From a virus: 26,351 nucleotides of DNA. Location: positions 1 to 26,351 of IMG/VR virus record IMGVR_UViG_3300025820_000107. One strand, given 5' to 3'. The position numbers and the translations under genes were made by a program. The stretch's first letter is position 1; each line of letters starts with the position of its first letter. The notes beneath the pieces were generated by a model, which was not told the DNA's origin, did not search any database, and was given only the letters and a program-made list of their open reading frames with translations. Below are positions 1 through 6,991 of the stretch, piece after piece.

Positions 1-1103
1 TTAAAGTCGACGGCATCACTTGGGTCGAGGTCATTGAAGATGAATTGCAGGGATTTGTCGGCGTGGCCTTTCAGTTCCATCCAGTCATCGAAGACCCAAT
101 CGAGCAGTTTACGGGCGGCCTGTTTGATCTCCCGGATCATGACCATCATTTTCTGCATGCTGACGGAGGCCGTGGCAAAGTTGGGACCGTCGCCGGTCAC
201 CAAGGACCGGGAAAGGCCCAGCGCCACCACAATGTCTTCTTTGACCTCCTTGACCTTGTCCTCGACATTGAGGACCTGTCCATCGGTGCCGTGAGTTTCC
301 ACATTCACATAGAACGGGACCACAAGGCCGCTTTTCATATCCATCTTGTTGACCATGTCGCGGACCTGTTCCAGCATCCGCTGGTCCGGCATCACCATCT
401 TCTGGCCAAACGCGCCGCCCACTTTAAGGAGTCGGAAAGGAGTCGCCCAGCGCTTTGCAATAGCCTGTTCGGCCCGTCGGTAATCCCGCAGCAGTTCAAT
501 GGCCTGAAACGCGGGCAGAACGAGTGAGTTTCCTCGTGGCGAGAACCCCGGAGCATCCCATTTCAAGTGGATGACCTGATCAACCGGCAGGTCGATGGGG
601 TCGCTGGCCGATCCTGAATCTTCGGCATATTGCTTGGCTTCGATGAGCTCACCTTGGGCATACTTCACCTTCACCGAAACCGGATTGACGCATACCACTT
701 CCTCGATGTCCTGACCGGAAGTTGCATAGCGCTTGAATCCAACGGCATCGCCTTTCACCAGGAGCTGAAGAACCATGTCCTTGATGAACTGCGAGACGTT
801 CAGCCGCCAGGCGGCCTCCAGAGCCTGCTCCTTGAGGGTCTCGTCATCGCTGGTGATTTTGATTTCATCACCGACCGCAAAGGTTCGCCATGAATTGACA
901 CAGTTTTTTACCAGCGGCTCTTCGACATAGTATTCCCAAGCCTTTCTGGCTCGCTCTTCCCATGTAGCCGGAACCGCGTCCGACGCGTTTACCTTACTAA
1001 AGGCAGATGCGTCGAGGGCTGCCGCTGCAGCCATAGGCACAATGGCGTATCCATTGGATTCGTTATCAGGCTGCTCGGTATCTGGCTGGGCGTTTGTATC
1101 CAC
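1..1103 (-). CDS. Phage portal protein, C-terminus cut by window edge
   Basis: The frame is open from a GTG at 1103 to the window edge, giving 367 residues without a stop. The GTG has a GAGAGG Shine-Dalgarno five bases upstream. The translation resembles portal proteins: an Ala-rich N-terminus, a segment reading KDMVLQLLVKGDAVGFKRY, then VDQVIHLKWDAPGFSPRGNS, and a helical stretch with LRDYRRAEQAIAKRWATPF. In tailed phages the portal forms the ring at the capsid vertex where terminase docks and DNA enters. It lies directly downstream of the terminase large subunit, the usual order. A phage-type bipartite promoter-like element lies 76 bases upstream of the start (1179-1209). The assignment is by overall resemblance and synteny; the exact portal family is not clear. 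Confidence 0.78.
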   Translation of the reverse strand, partial: MDTNAQPDTEQPDNESNGYAIVPMAAAAALDASAFSKVNASDAVPATWEERARKAWEYYVEEPLVKNCVNSWRTFAVGDEIKITSDDETLKEQALEAAWRLNVSQFIKDMVLQLLVKGDAVGFKRYATSGQDIEEVVCVNPVSVKVKYAQGELIEAKQYAEDSGSASDPIDLPVDQVIHLKWDAPGFSPRGNSLVLPAFQAIELLRDYRRAEQAIAKRWATPFRLLKVGGAFGQKMVMPDQRMLEQVRDMVNKMDMKSGLVVPFYVNVETHGTDGQVLNVEDKVKEVKEDIVVALGLSRSLVTGDGPNFATASVSMQKMMVMIREIKQAARKLLDWVFDDWMELKGHADKSLQFIFNDLDPSDAVDF

Positions 1104-1178
1104 GTAATCCTCTCGGGTTATTTCCGGTTTAACGGCCGCACATCTCCCCGCTGTGGGGCGATCTCGGCAACACTGGGG

Positions 1179-1209
1179 TTACTTACCGGATAGAGAGGAA
1201 AAACGTCGG
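1179..1209 (-). promoter_or_regulatory. Bipartite promoter-like element, copy 1 (portal unit)
   Basis: On the minus strand this reads CCGACG, 14 bases, then CCGGTAAGTAA. The same two blocks with the same 14-base gap occur at 6950-6980, 18395-18425 and 22833-22863, each upstream of a minus-strand gene. If TAAGTA is the -10 element, its distance to CCGACG is 18 bases, a normal promoter geometry. It sits between the TerL stop and the portal start, so it would start a new transcript for head genes. Confidence 0.65.
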
Positions 1210-1218
1210 AACGGCTGG

Positions 1219-2742
1219 TTAAATAAAGACCGGCTCTGTCAGAACAGGCTTGAGCCAAACGGTCTCTTCACCGGCAAGGTCGAGGTTGCCTTGCTCCCGA
1301 ATGAGCATGGCGCAACGGACCGCGTCGATGATATGGTCGTTCCCTTTGGAGTAGATGATCTTACCGTCCCGCAGGGTGTAAGTCTGGGTGGTGAACTGGT
1401 CTTCAATTTCCAGATCGTCTGATGGGAAGATGATCTGTTTGCGCTGGAGGGCACCGTTGATCAGGCTGGTCATCAGTTCCTTTGTCCGCTTTTTGATTTC
1501 CTTGCCGTCGCGGACGGTGAGCCGGGTCATGCCGCCGAAGTCGTATCCCTTGAGCCTGCCTTCCAGCTCCAGCCCTTTGTACTTATCCAGGGTGAGCAAT
1601 TCCTGAACCACCGCCAGACCGTTGCCGCCGTTGTCCACGCCGATCCCCGCCGGGGTGTAATAACGCTCCAGCAGCGCGATGATCTGGGCGATGTGCGGAT
1701 AGGAAACATGCTCCATGTGAATGCGCAGAACGAGCTTCAGGATATTGCGATCACCCACCTCGGCTTCTTGAAAAACCACCAGTTCAGTCGGGTCATTTGT
1801 ATATCCAAGGTCACCGCCAATCCAGAACATACCTGTTCGAGGCATGAGGTTGAGCAGCAGTTCAAGCCGGTCATAGGCGGCTTCCTCCGTTTCACAATCA
1901 CGCAGCTCGGTATCGGTAATGGTGACCTTCTGATATTCCAGCAATTCCTGTCGGCAGAGATTGAACTGCTCGACATTGAATGTTCCATAGGAAGGCTTCC
2001 CGTGTTCCCCGGCAACCTCATGCTGCCAGCCCGAGGTATCTTTGCCGCCATAAAACTCCAGCAGCTCCGATTCACGCTCAGCAGTCCAGAACGGATTGAG
2101 CCACGATGCCCAGCGGAACACTTTGAACTGTTCCGACATGGTCAGTCGATAGTAGGTGGTGTTTCGCAGGCCGTTGGGCGTGGAATAGATTTTCAGACGG
2201 CCGCCTGTTTTAAGGCATTGTCTGAGCGCCTTCCATGCACGCTCGGAAAGCCACGCGCCTTCATCTACCCAAACCCGGTCTACATGAAGCGAGCGGAATG
2301 CATCGCCATACGCACCGGCCGGACGGAAATAGATCACGGAGCCATTGGTAAACTCCAGTCGGAAGTATGGCTTCCGGGTGATTTTGGGTTTACCGTATTT
2401 CGAGATGGCAATGCTGTTCATCAAGTCTTCATTGTGATCCAGCTGGTACTCGATTTCTTCGATTACGGTGTCGAGATGTCCCTGATGAGGAGCGGCAATC
2501 AATCCCTTTCCGCCACGAGTCGTGAAGGCATAGTGCAGTGCATCCGTCGACAAAACGATGCTCTTGCCAACGTCTCGGCCATCGAGGTGGATGATGTTTT
2601 TGTGGGAGCAGCGGAGGTCTTCCTTCTGATGGTCCCAATACGACCGTGCCGAACCGTCCCGGTTGTAGAGATATGCTTGTCCCCACAAGACCGGGTCACG
2701 GAGTGTTGCGGCCAGCCTGCGCTCCTTATCAGAGACACCCAT
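1219..2742 (-). CDS. terL: Terminase large subunit
   Basis: A 507-residue DNA-packaging motor. The N-terminal ATPase carries a deviant Walker A (LDGRDVGKS, residues 53-61), a Walker B ending in D160-E161 (VWVDEG) and a coupling motif STPNG near residue 188. The C-terminal RuvC-like nuclease shows three acidic sites: D311 in GGDLGYTND, D370 in GVDNGG and D473 in HIIDAVR. The ATG at 2742 shares its A with the TGA of the upstream gene and has AAAGGA eight bases upstream, so translational coupling is likely; an in-frame TTG one codon earlier is less likely. The terminase-small-subunit-like gene is not adjacent but lies about 2.5 kb away, beyond an oppositely oriented recombinase cassette. Confidence 0.93.
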   Translation of the reverse strand: MGVSDKERRLAATLRDPVLWGQAYLYNRDGSARSYWDHQKEDLRCSHKNIIHLDGRDVGKSIVLSTDALHYAFTTRGGKGLIAAPHQGHLDTVIEEIEYQLDHNEDLMNSIAISKYGKPKITRKPYFRLEFTNGSVIYFRPAGAYGDAFRSLHVDRVWVDEGAWLSERAWKALRQCLKTGGRLKIYSTPNGLRNTTYYRLTMSEQFKVFRWASWLNPFWTAERESELLEFYGGKDTSGWQHEVAGEHGKPSYGTFNVEQFNLCRQELLEYQKVTITDTELRDCETEEAAYDRLELLLNLMPRTGMFWIGGDLGYTNDPTELVVFQEAEVGDRNILKLVLRIHMEHVSYPHIAQIIALLERYYTPAGIGVDNGGNGLAVVQELLTLDKYKGLELEGRLKGYDFGGMTRLTVRDGKEIKKRTKELMTSLINGALQRKQIIFPSDDLEIEDQFTTQTYTLRDGKIIYSKGNDHIIDAVRCAMLIREQGNLDLAGEETVWLKPVLTEPVFI

Positions 2743-3020
2743 CAATGCATTCCTTTGCGGATGGCAATCCCAAGAACCGATGAGATCAGCTCTGTGAGGA
2801 TCTGCTGGACCGCCAATGTGTTCGTACTGTTACTGACAGCCTCTTCGATATCCAGAATGGCCCGATCGAGTTCCTGCCATTCCACGTATTTCTGCCGGGC
2901 GGCTTCCATACGTTCGAATGCGTCGTCTATGCGCCCGGCCGCCAGCTCGGAGCCGATATCGACCAGCGCCTGTCCTGCCTCCCGGATCACATCGCTGTTT
3001 TGTTCGAGTATTTGTTTCAT
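2742..3020 (-). CDS. Small coiled-coil protein of unknown function
   Basis: A 92-residue protein, rich in Glu, Ala, Ile and Gln, predicted by eye to be almost all helical. It has no signal peptide or membrane segment. I do not recognise a family. It is locked in an operon: its ATG overlaps the stop of the lipoprotein gene (ATGA overlap at 3017-3020) and its TGA overlaps the TerL ATG. Position just upstream of TerL could suggest a packaging or lysis accessory role, but nothing in the sequence shows this. The C-terminal half (residues about 60-92, with ILTELISSVLGIAI) is hydrophobic enough to be an oligomerisation helix. Confidence 0.75.
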   Translation of the reverse strand: MKQILEQNSDVIREAGQALVDIGSELAAGRIDDAFERMEAARQKYVEWQELDRAILDIEEAVSNSTNTLAVQQILTELISSVLGIAIRKGMH

Positions 3021-3289
3021 TGTTCACTGTCCTCCGGATTTGTGTTCGCCCAGCTATCCAGTGAATCAATGGCCTTCTGCAGACGCAGGCCGATTCCGAC
3101 CAGACGCTCTGCATCCGGGTGGTTGGATTCGACCAGAGCCTTGTTTGCCTCCCGGACATATTCCGGGGTGTAGCGGTTCAGGGTGGATGTTGCCGACTGA
3201 ATCTGCTCAGGCGGCCTGTACGTGGCGCAGCCAGCAACCATACCGGCCAGCGTCAATGGGATTACCCATTCGAGTGCTTTCTTTAACAT
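3017..3289 (-). CDS. Small lipoprotein, possible outer spanin
   Basis: A 90-residue protein with a lipoprotein signal: charged MLKK start, hydrophobic stretch, then the lipobox VAGC with Cys near residue 21. After cleavage about 70 residues would remain, mostly helical and charged. Signal peptidase II processing would place it in the inner or outer membrane. Small phage lipoproteins of this size are often outer spanins that act in the last step of Gram-negative lysis; no inner spanin, holin or endolysin partner is visible in this window, so that role is only a possibility. The start has AGGAG seven bases upstream. It is the first gene of the block leading through the coiled-coil gene into terL. 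Confidence 0.75.
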   Translation of the reverse strand: MLKKALEWVIPLTLAGMVAGCATYRPPEQIQSATSTLNRYTPEYVREANKALVESNHPDAERLVGIGLRLQKAIDSLDSWANTNPEDSEQ

Positions 3290-3323
3290 GTTGCGCTCCT
3301 TTGTTTTAGGGTTGTTGAATTAA

Positions 3324-3399
3324 TGCAGAAACATCTCTGCAAACACTTGATTTCCAAGGGGATATAAGCGTCATTGGACATGACGCGGGACGGTCCCGC
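3324..3399. promoter_or_regulatory. Three inverted repeats in divergent intergenic region
   Basis: Between the divergent starts at 3289 (minus) and 3430 (plus) lie three perfect inverted repeats: TGCAGA-N6-TCTGCA at 3324-3341, GCGTCAT-N5-ATGACGC at 3368-3386, and GCGGGAC-G-GTCCCGC at 3385-3399; the last two overlap by two bases. The placement between divergent genes fits operators controlling the terminase block and the recombinase cassette. No convincing sigma70 promoter could be picked out, and the copies do not share one consensus. Confidence 0.5.
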
Positions 3400-3429
3400 A
3401 GAACCATAAACCGAAGCAGGAGACGCCCC

Positions 3430-3624
3430 ATGAAACAGGTAAAAAACAGCGACGACGCCAGAACGGCCTACAAAAAGCGCCAGGACAACATTTCCGAGTA
3501 CATCCAGCGGATTCAAAAGAAGCTGGCCGCAGATGCCGGGCAATCGAATATCAACTGGGCGCATGTCGGCTCGCTCGGGCATGTCGAAGAGCTGCTCCAG
3601 CAAATCGATGAGTTTCTGGGTTAA
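3430..3624 (+). CDS. Small helical protein of recombinase cassette, unknown
   Basis: A 64-residue, charged, mostly helical protein starting at an ATG with AGGAG seven bases upstream. It contains a Lys/Arg-rich N-terminal half and an acidic C-terminus (HVEELLQQIDEFLG). No family is recognised. It is the first gene of a plus-strand cassette also holding a free core-binding domain and a tyrosine recombinase, 33 bases upstream of the former. By size and position it could be a recombination directionality factor or regulator, but it lacks a clear HTH, so this is only a guess. Confidence 0.65.
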   Translation: MKQVKNSDDARTAYKKRQDNISEYIQRIQKKLAADAGQSNINWAHVGSLGHVEELLQQIDEFLG

Positions 3625-3657
3625 GCCACCGGCTTCAAAAACAAAGGAGTTAATGCC

Positions 3658-4029
3658 ATGACAGAAATGACCATTCATGAAACCACAGCCGCCTTCATCA
3701 ACCATCTTCGGGAGAACGGCAAAAAGGAGCGGACGCTCTACACCTACCGGAAGGACCTCGATCTCATCGAGGGATACTTTGGCAAAGACAAGAAGATTCA
3801 GGAGCTGCGTATCACTCAGGTTGGAAAGTTCCTCAAATGCGATTCGCTGCTGAAGCTCGGAAATGGCAATGCCCGGGCCGAAAGAACCGTCGCCAAGACC
3901 ATCCGCGTATTCCGGATGATGCTGGTCTGGGCCAAGGATACCGGACTTATCGATGAGCTTCCGCTGCCCAAGAGCACCCCGATGGGACACAGCAAGCAGA
4001 CGGAGGTGACCGATGCCGAACAGCAGTGA
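3658..4029 (+). CDS. Free-standing core-binding (SAM-like) domain protein of tyrosine recombinase type
   Basis: A 123-residue protein matching only the N-terminal core-binding domain of tyrosine recombinases: residues about 5-105 have the usual pattern (TAAFINHLRENGKKERTLYTY, then YFGKD, then a final helix with FRMMLVWAKDTGLI). No catalytic R-K-H-R-H-Y residues follow. Its stop lies inside the next gene: the two overlap by 17 bases (4013-4029) in different frames. The downstream recombinase has its own complete core-binding domain, so this is not simply its broken front end. It may bind the same DNA sites and act as an accessory or regulatory factor. AGGAG eight bases before the ATG supports the start. 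Confidence 0.75.
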   Translation: MTEMTIHETTAAFINHLRENGKKERTLYTYRKDLDLIEGYFGKDKKIQELRITQVGKFLKCDSLLKLGNGNARAERTVAKTIRVFRMMLVWAKDTGLIDELPLPKSTPMGHSKQTEVTDAEQQ

Positions 4030-4921
4030 TCGACTGGAAGCGGCAATAGAGCGGTTCTGTTCCCACCTGTCGGCCGAAAACAAAGCGGCAGGGACGGTGA
4101 CCGCATACCGGCGGGATCTGCGACTGGTGGCCTGTGTAGCCGAATCCTTCCAGCCCGGACTCTGCTGCCAAGATGTGACACCGGGCCTGCTGGACAGGAC
4201 TTTATCCTCGCCAGAGGTTTTGACCATAGACTCGGGAGCACGGTCACCGGCATCGGTGCATCGCTTGAAGGCGGCGGTCCGCTCGTTCTTTACTTGGACA
4301 ACCGATGCCGGGCTTACATCTGAAAACCCGGCTCGGTCGGTTCGCATGAAAAGACTGGCGCAGAAGCCGCCGGTGTTTCTTACGGCTTCAGAAAAGAAGG
4401 CATTGCTGAAAGAGGTAAAAGGTCGCACGGGCTTTGCCGGAATGCGGGATCGGGTCATGATCGAAGTCCTGCTTGGCACCGGCATCCGTATCGGCGAGCT
4501 TGAGGCATTGGACGTGGACGATATCGACCTCGATGCAAAGCATTTGAGAGTCAGAGCCAAAGGGAATGTGGTGCAGGTCAAGTTCATAAAAACCGACCTC
4601 CGCATCCTGCTAAACAGATATTTGAAAGAACGATCCCGGCAAAGCACAGCGCCATGCAGCGCACTGTTTCTGTCCAATAGAGGAACACGTCTTTGCCAGC
4701 GGCAGATAGCCAACCGAATAGCCTTGTGGCTGAGGAAGGCCGGGATTGAAAAGAACCTGACTCCGCATGGCCTGCGGCATACGTTTGCAACCCACCTTTA
4801 CGGTGCCACCAGTGACCTGCTTGTCGTGCAGAGGGCGCTGGGGCACCGGGATATTTCAACGACCCAGATTTACACCCACCTTGTCGATGGCCAGCTCGAG
4901 GATGCCCTTGAAAGACTGTGA
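4013..4921 (+). CDS. XerC/D-type tyrosine recombinase
   Basis: A full-length 302-residue site-specific recombinase that cuts and joins DNA through a 3'-phosphotyrosine. The core-binding domain spans about residues 5-110. All catalytic positions are visible in the C-terminal domain: R159 (GTGIRIGE), K183 (RAKGN), H252 and R255 (PHGLRH), H278 (ALGHRD) and nucleophile Y287 (TTQIYTH). The length and the VVQRALGH...STTQIYTH block are typical of Xer enzymes. The start has GGAGG before it. It is encoded against the surrounding phage genes and is followed at once by three 45-bp-spaced palindromic sites, which are candidates for its target. It could serve integration, dimer resolution or movement of this cassette. 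Confidence 0.92.
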   Translation: MPNSSDRLEAAIERFCSHLSAENKAAGTVTAYRRDLRLVACVAESFQPGLCCQDVTPGLLDRTLSSPEVLTIDSGARSPASVHRLKAAVRSFFTWTTDAGLTSENPARSVRMKRLAQKPPVFLTASEKKALLKEVKGRTGFAGMRDRVMIEVLLGTGIRIGELEALDVDDIDLDAKHLRVRAKGNVVQVKFIKTDLRILLNRYLKERSRQSTAPCSALFLSNRGTRLCQRQIANRIALWLRKAGIEKNLTPHGLRHTFATHLYGATSDLLVVQRALGHRDISTTQIYTHLVDGQLEDALERL

Positions 4922-4944
4922 CAGCAGTGTTCACCCGAACATCC

Positions 4945-4969
4945 GGAGCGGCTCCTGCTGCTCCTTTTT
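4945..4969 (+). terminator. Probable terminator after tyrosine recombinase
   Basis: GGAGC, ten bases, GCTCC, then five T, starting 24 bases after the recombinase stop. The stem is short and an alternative GGAGC/GCTCC pairing exists, so strength is uncertain. Confidence 0.45.
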
Positions 4970-5000
4970 CATTCCCGGGGCACGTATTCGAATTGCTGTA

Positions 5001-5108
5001 TATGGCGTTATGCGCACACAAGGCCATACAGTCCACTTTGGGATTTATGGCGTTATGTGCGCATAAGCCAATAAAGTTGATTTTCTTGTGTATGGTTTTA
5101 TGCACACA
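5001..5108. repeat. Three 18-bp sites at exact 45-bp spacing
   Basis: The 18-mer TATGGCGTTATGCGCACA at 5001-5018 recurs at 5046-5063 (16/18 identical) and 5091-5108 (15/18). The starts are exactly 45 bases apart. Each contains an arm resembling the XerC arm of the E. coli dif site (GGTGCGCATAA): TGTGCGCATAA on the minus strand of copy 1, the same on the plus strand of copy 2, and TGTGTGCATAA on the minus strand of copy 3. Copy 2 forms a near-palindrome GGC-g-TTATG-TGCG-CATAA-GCC. The 5156-5208 stretch also has three AAATTT-centred repeats. The region lies between convergent genes, so recombinase sites are more likely than operators. Confidence 0.7.
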
Positions 5109-5232
5109 GGATTGGAGGAAGCTGATGCTGAACCGATGGTTCATACCCGCCGTTCGAGAAATTTTGTTTAACTGAAATTTCCGGGAACATGCCTTATCTG
5201 AAATTTTTGTCATCTTGAGCCTCCATAACTGC

Positions 5233-5769
5233 CTAATCCTTCGCACTCTTTCTTTTTGAGGCTCCGGTGTTATCTGAACTTTTTTTCGGCTTTTTCACGG
5301 AAGCGGTCTTCTGTGCGGCGGTCTCGCTCACTTTTTCGAGAAGAGCGGAGGCCCATTCAGCCGGTGAAGTCTGCGGACCTTTCGGCTCTTCACCCTCGCG
5401 GGAAATCTTGGTGGTCTTAAGATCCTTCATGTGGCAGCGGATCATCCGGTCGAGACTCTCGGCCGCCTGTGTGTTGCCTTCGACCTGTGCCCGGACCAGC
5501 TTCACCGAGTAGATGCCCACCAGCTCGACCTGCAGGAAGTCACTGGATTTGTTGAACTGGAAGTCCTCGTGCAGCTTTTCAATGATGCTGTCGAACATGA
5601 CCTTCTCTTCCGGAGTCAGGCAGCGGTCGGCAAAGATGCCATGCTTGAGGGTTTGAAGGTTCCCTTGCATCGCTTCGACCTTGTTTTTCATGGCCTCGGA
5701 GTGTTCGGCTTTACCCTCATTCCGATGCCATCTGTCTAAGCTGCTTTTGTCTGTTTTCGATATCGCCAA
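5233..5769 (-). CDS. Terminase small subunit-like protein
   Basis: A 178-residue protein. Residues about 30-125 have the pattern of phage small-terminase-like proteins: QTLKHGIFADRCLTPEEKVMFDSI, then a run of helices with LQVELVGIYSVKLVRAQVEG. The C-terminal 50 residues are Lys/Ser/Thr-rich and probably disordered. Small terminases recognise the packaging site and load TerL. The start is a TTG with GGAG seven bases upstream; the first ATG would remove 26 residues of the conserved-looking start. It ends a three-gene block whose promoter-like element is at 6950-6980. Assignment rests on family resemblance; no HTH is obvious. Confidence 0.5.
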   Translation of the reverse strand: MAISKTDKSSLDRWHRNEGKAEHSEAMKNKVEAMQGNLQTLKHGIFADRCLTPEEKVMFDSIIEKLHEDFQFNKSSDFLQVELVGIYSVKLVRAQVEGNTQAAESLDRMIRCHMKDLKTTKISREGEEPKGPQTSPAEWASALLEKVSETAAQKTASVKKPKKSSDNTGASKRKSAKD

Positions 5770-5857
5770 GGGTTATCTCCGGTTTTTCATTTTCGTTTTG
5801 CTAAGTCGGGGTTCGGGGCGGAAGGCAGATTTAGCCCTTTTTCCCGCACCTCAAGCC

Positions 5858-6133
5858 TTACATACCGGAAGAGTCCTCAACCTGTCGGGCATCGGTTTCT
5901 TTTCTGTGGTCCGCAAGGATCTGATTGACCCGGCGACGTGTGATACCGGCAAGGCTGGCAATTTCATCGGTTTCGATTCCCTGACTTTTCAGGGCAATGA
6001 CCAGCTGCCTGCGCTCCTTGTAAAAACTGCCCGGCGCTGGAATCCAAAGAATGCCGGAATGATGCTTCTGAACCTCCTTGAGCAGCTCTCTCGTGAGGAT
6101 GTGTTCGGCATTGGCGTATTTCTTAATGCTCAT
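5858..6133 (-). CDS. Mor/CD3324-type HTH protein
   Basis: A 91-residue protein with the layout of the Mor/CD3324 family: an N-terminal KKYANAEHILTRELLKEVQKH segment, a linker with GILWIPAP, and a helix-turn-helix at about residues 45-75 (LKSQGIETDEIASLAGITRRRVNQIL). Mor and relatives are DNA-binding activators of phage middle or late genes, so this is a candidate regulator of the bipartite promoters or the iteron array nearby. Its ATG overlaps the upstream gene by 11 bases, with GGAG before it. It lies 88 bases upstream of the TerS-like gene. The last 15 residues are unlike the family. Confidence 0.65.
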   Translation of the reverse strand: MSIKKYANAEHILTRELLKEVQKHHSGILWIPAPGSFYKERRQLVIALKSQGIETDEIASLAGITRRRVNQILADHRKETDARQVEDSSGM

Positions 6134-6911
6134 GGTTACTCTCCACTTTCTTCAACCACGGCTGCGGAACATCTGGGTTGTGAAACCTAAGCGTGCTGGG
6201 ACGCGGTGTATCCGGGCTGTGGATGATTTCGATATTCTTTTCCGTCACGGCTCCAATCTTTCGATCACCGCCGACAAAGCAGACCAGTCCGTAATCCTGA
6301 CCGCAGGGGAACCGATATCGTCCCTGATTCTGGTAAAGCCTGGCTTCAGACCATTTCTTGGACATGGCTTCCTCCTTGATTGCATCAACTTTGGCCAATG
6401 CTTCCGCACTGACTTGCTCTATACAATTCCAAGCTTCTTCTGGCGGATAAATCCAGTTGTTCTTGGGAGGTTCTGCAGGTTTCTCAGGTTTTGCCGGAAC
6501 ATGGCGGGGAGCTGGGTAATTCTGCGGGCTAAGCTGGCGAGATGCCTGCTGAAGAGCTTCCTTGCCGAATGTCTGAACCGCGTATTCCTGAAGCGGGTTG
6601 AACCTGCTTTTCAGGCTTTCCCATGTTGATTCCGGAAGCTTACCGGCTTTGAAGGCGGACTGGGCTGCCAGCATCCGTGACCGGAGCCATGCGAAGTACT
6701 CCGGCTCGAGACGTCGATAGATTTTGCCGTTGTATTCAACATCGCTGGCGGACGTGACGGCCCACTCGAATTGTGCGGTATCCAGATCGGTGGATACAAA
6801 AAGATCGGGCTCCGGTGCGCTGCTGTCATTTTCAGTTGGCTGCGGAGTTTGTTGGGAAGGCTCACACTCTGGGGAATCGAGATGCGTGAGCATGGTTTGT
6901 AAAAGGCTCAT
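6123..6911 (-). CDS. Hypothetical protein with Pro-rich linker
   Basis: A 262-residue protein of no recognised family. Residues 1-40 are Ser/Pro/Glu-rich and probably disordered. Residues about 45-125 form a compact-looking domain (WAVTSASDVEYNGKIYRRLEPEYFAWLRSRM). A Pro/Lys-rich linker follows near 135-150, then an Ala/Glu helical domain and a C-terminal domain with RYRFPCGQDYGLVCFVGG. The start has GGAGG five or six bases upstream. It is the first gene after promoter-like element copy 2 and the iteron-like array, so an origin- or array-binding role is possible but unsupported by any motif. Confidence 0.7.
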   Translation of the reverse strand: MSLLQTMLTHLDSPECEPSQQTPQPTENDSSAPEPDLFVSTDLDTAQFEWAVTSASDVEYNGKIYRRLEPEYFAWLRSRMLAAQSAFKAGKLPESTWESLKSRFNPLQEYAVQTFGKEALQQASRQLSPQNYPAPRHVPAKPEKPAEPPKNNWIYPPEEAWNCIEQVSAEALAKVDAIKEEAMSKKWSEARLYQNQGRYRFPCGQDYGLVCFVGGDRKIGAVTEKNIEIIHSPDTPRPSTLRFHNPDVPQPWLKKVESNHEH

Positions 6912-6949
6912 GGGTGACCTCCGGAATTTCGGGTTTATTTTTCTTCCCG

Positions 6950-6980
6950 TTACTTACCGGAGCCGGACCATGTGTGTCGG
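6950..6980 (-). promoter_or_regulatory. Bipartite promoter-like element, copy 2 (TerS-like unit)
   Basis: On the minus strand it reads CCGACA, 14 bases, CCGGTAAGTAA. It is 39 bases upstream of the ATG at 6911. Only the last base of the first block differs from the other three copies. The iteron-like array begins 12 bases further upstream, so array-bound protein could influence this promoter. Confidence 0.65.
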
Positions 6981-6991
6981 ATGGTAAAAAG

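Noticed and set aside
1179-1189. GGTAAGTAA as intron donor or other splice-like signal
   Set aside because: All four copies are intergenic with no interrupted gene nearby, and each pairs with CCGAC(G/A) at a fixed distance, which fits a promoter.
1693-3309. Long plus-strand reading frame of 538 codons
   Set aside because: It is antisense to the terminase large subunit and its neighbours, has no recognisable domain, and the minus-strand genes have proper motifs and ribosome binding sites.
3283-4713. Long minus-strand reading frame of 476 codons
   Set aside because: It is antisense to the tyrosine recombinase and core-binding genes, is of low-complexity Ser/Arg/Leu composition, and shows no family features.
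5001-5108. CRISPR array
   Set aside because: Only three degenerate 18-base repeats with 27-base gaps, no cas genes, and the last copy differs at three positions; a protein-binding site array fits better.
4918-5175. Plus-strand peptide with 15-residue repeats (MALCAHK)
   Set aside because: The repeats follow from the 45-bp spacing of palindromic DNA, the opposite strand gives similar peptides, and there is no good ribosome binding site.
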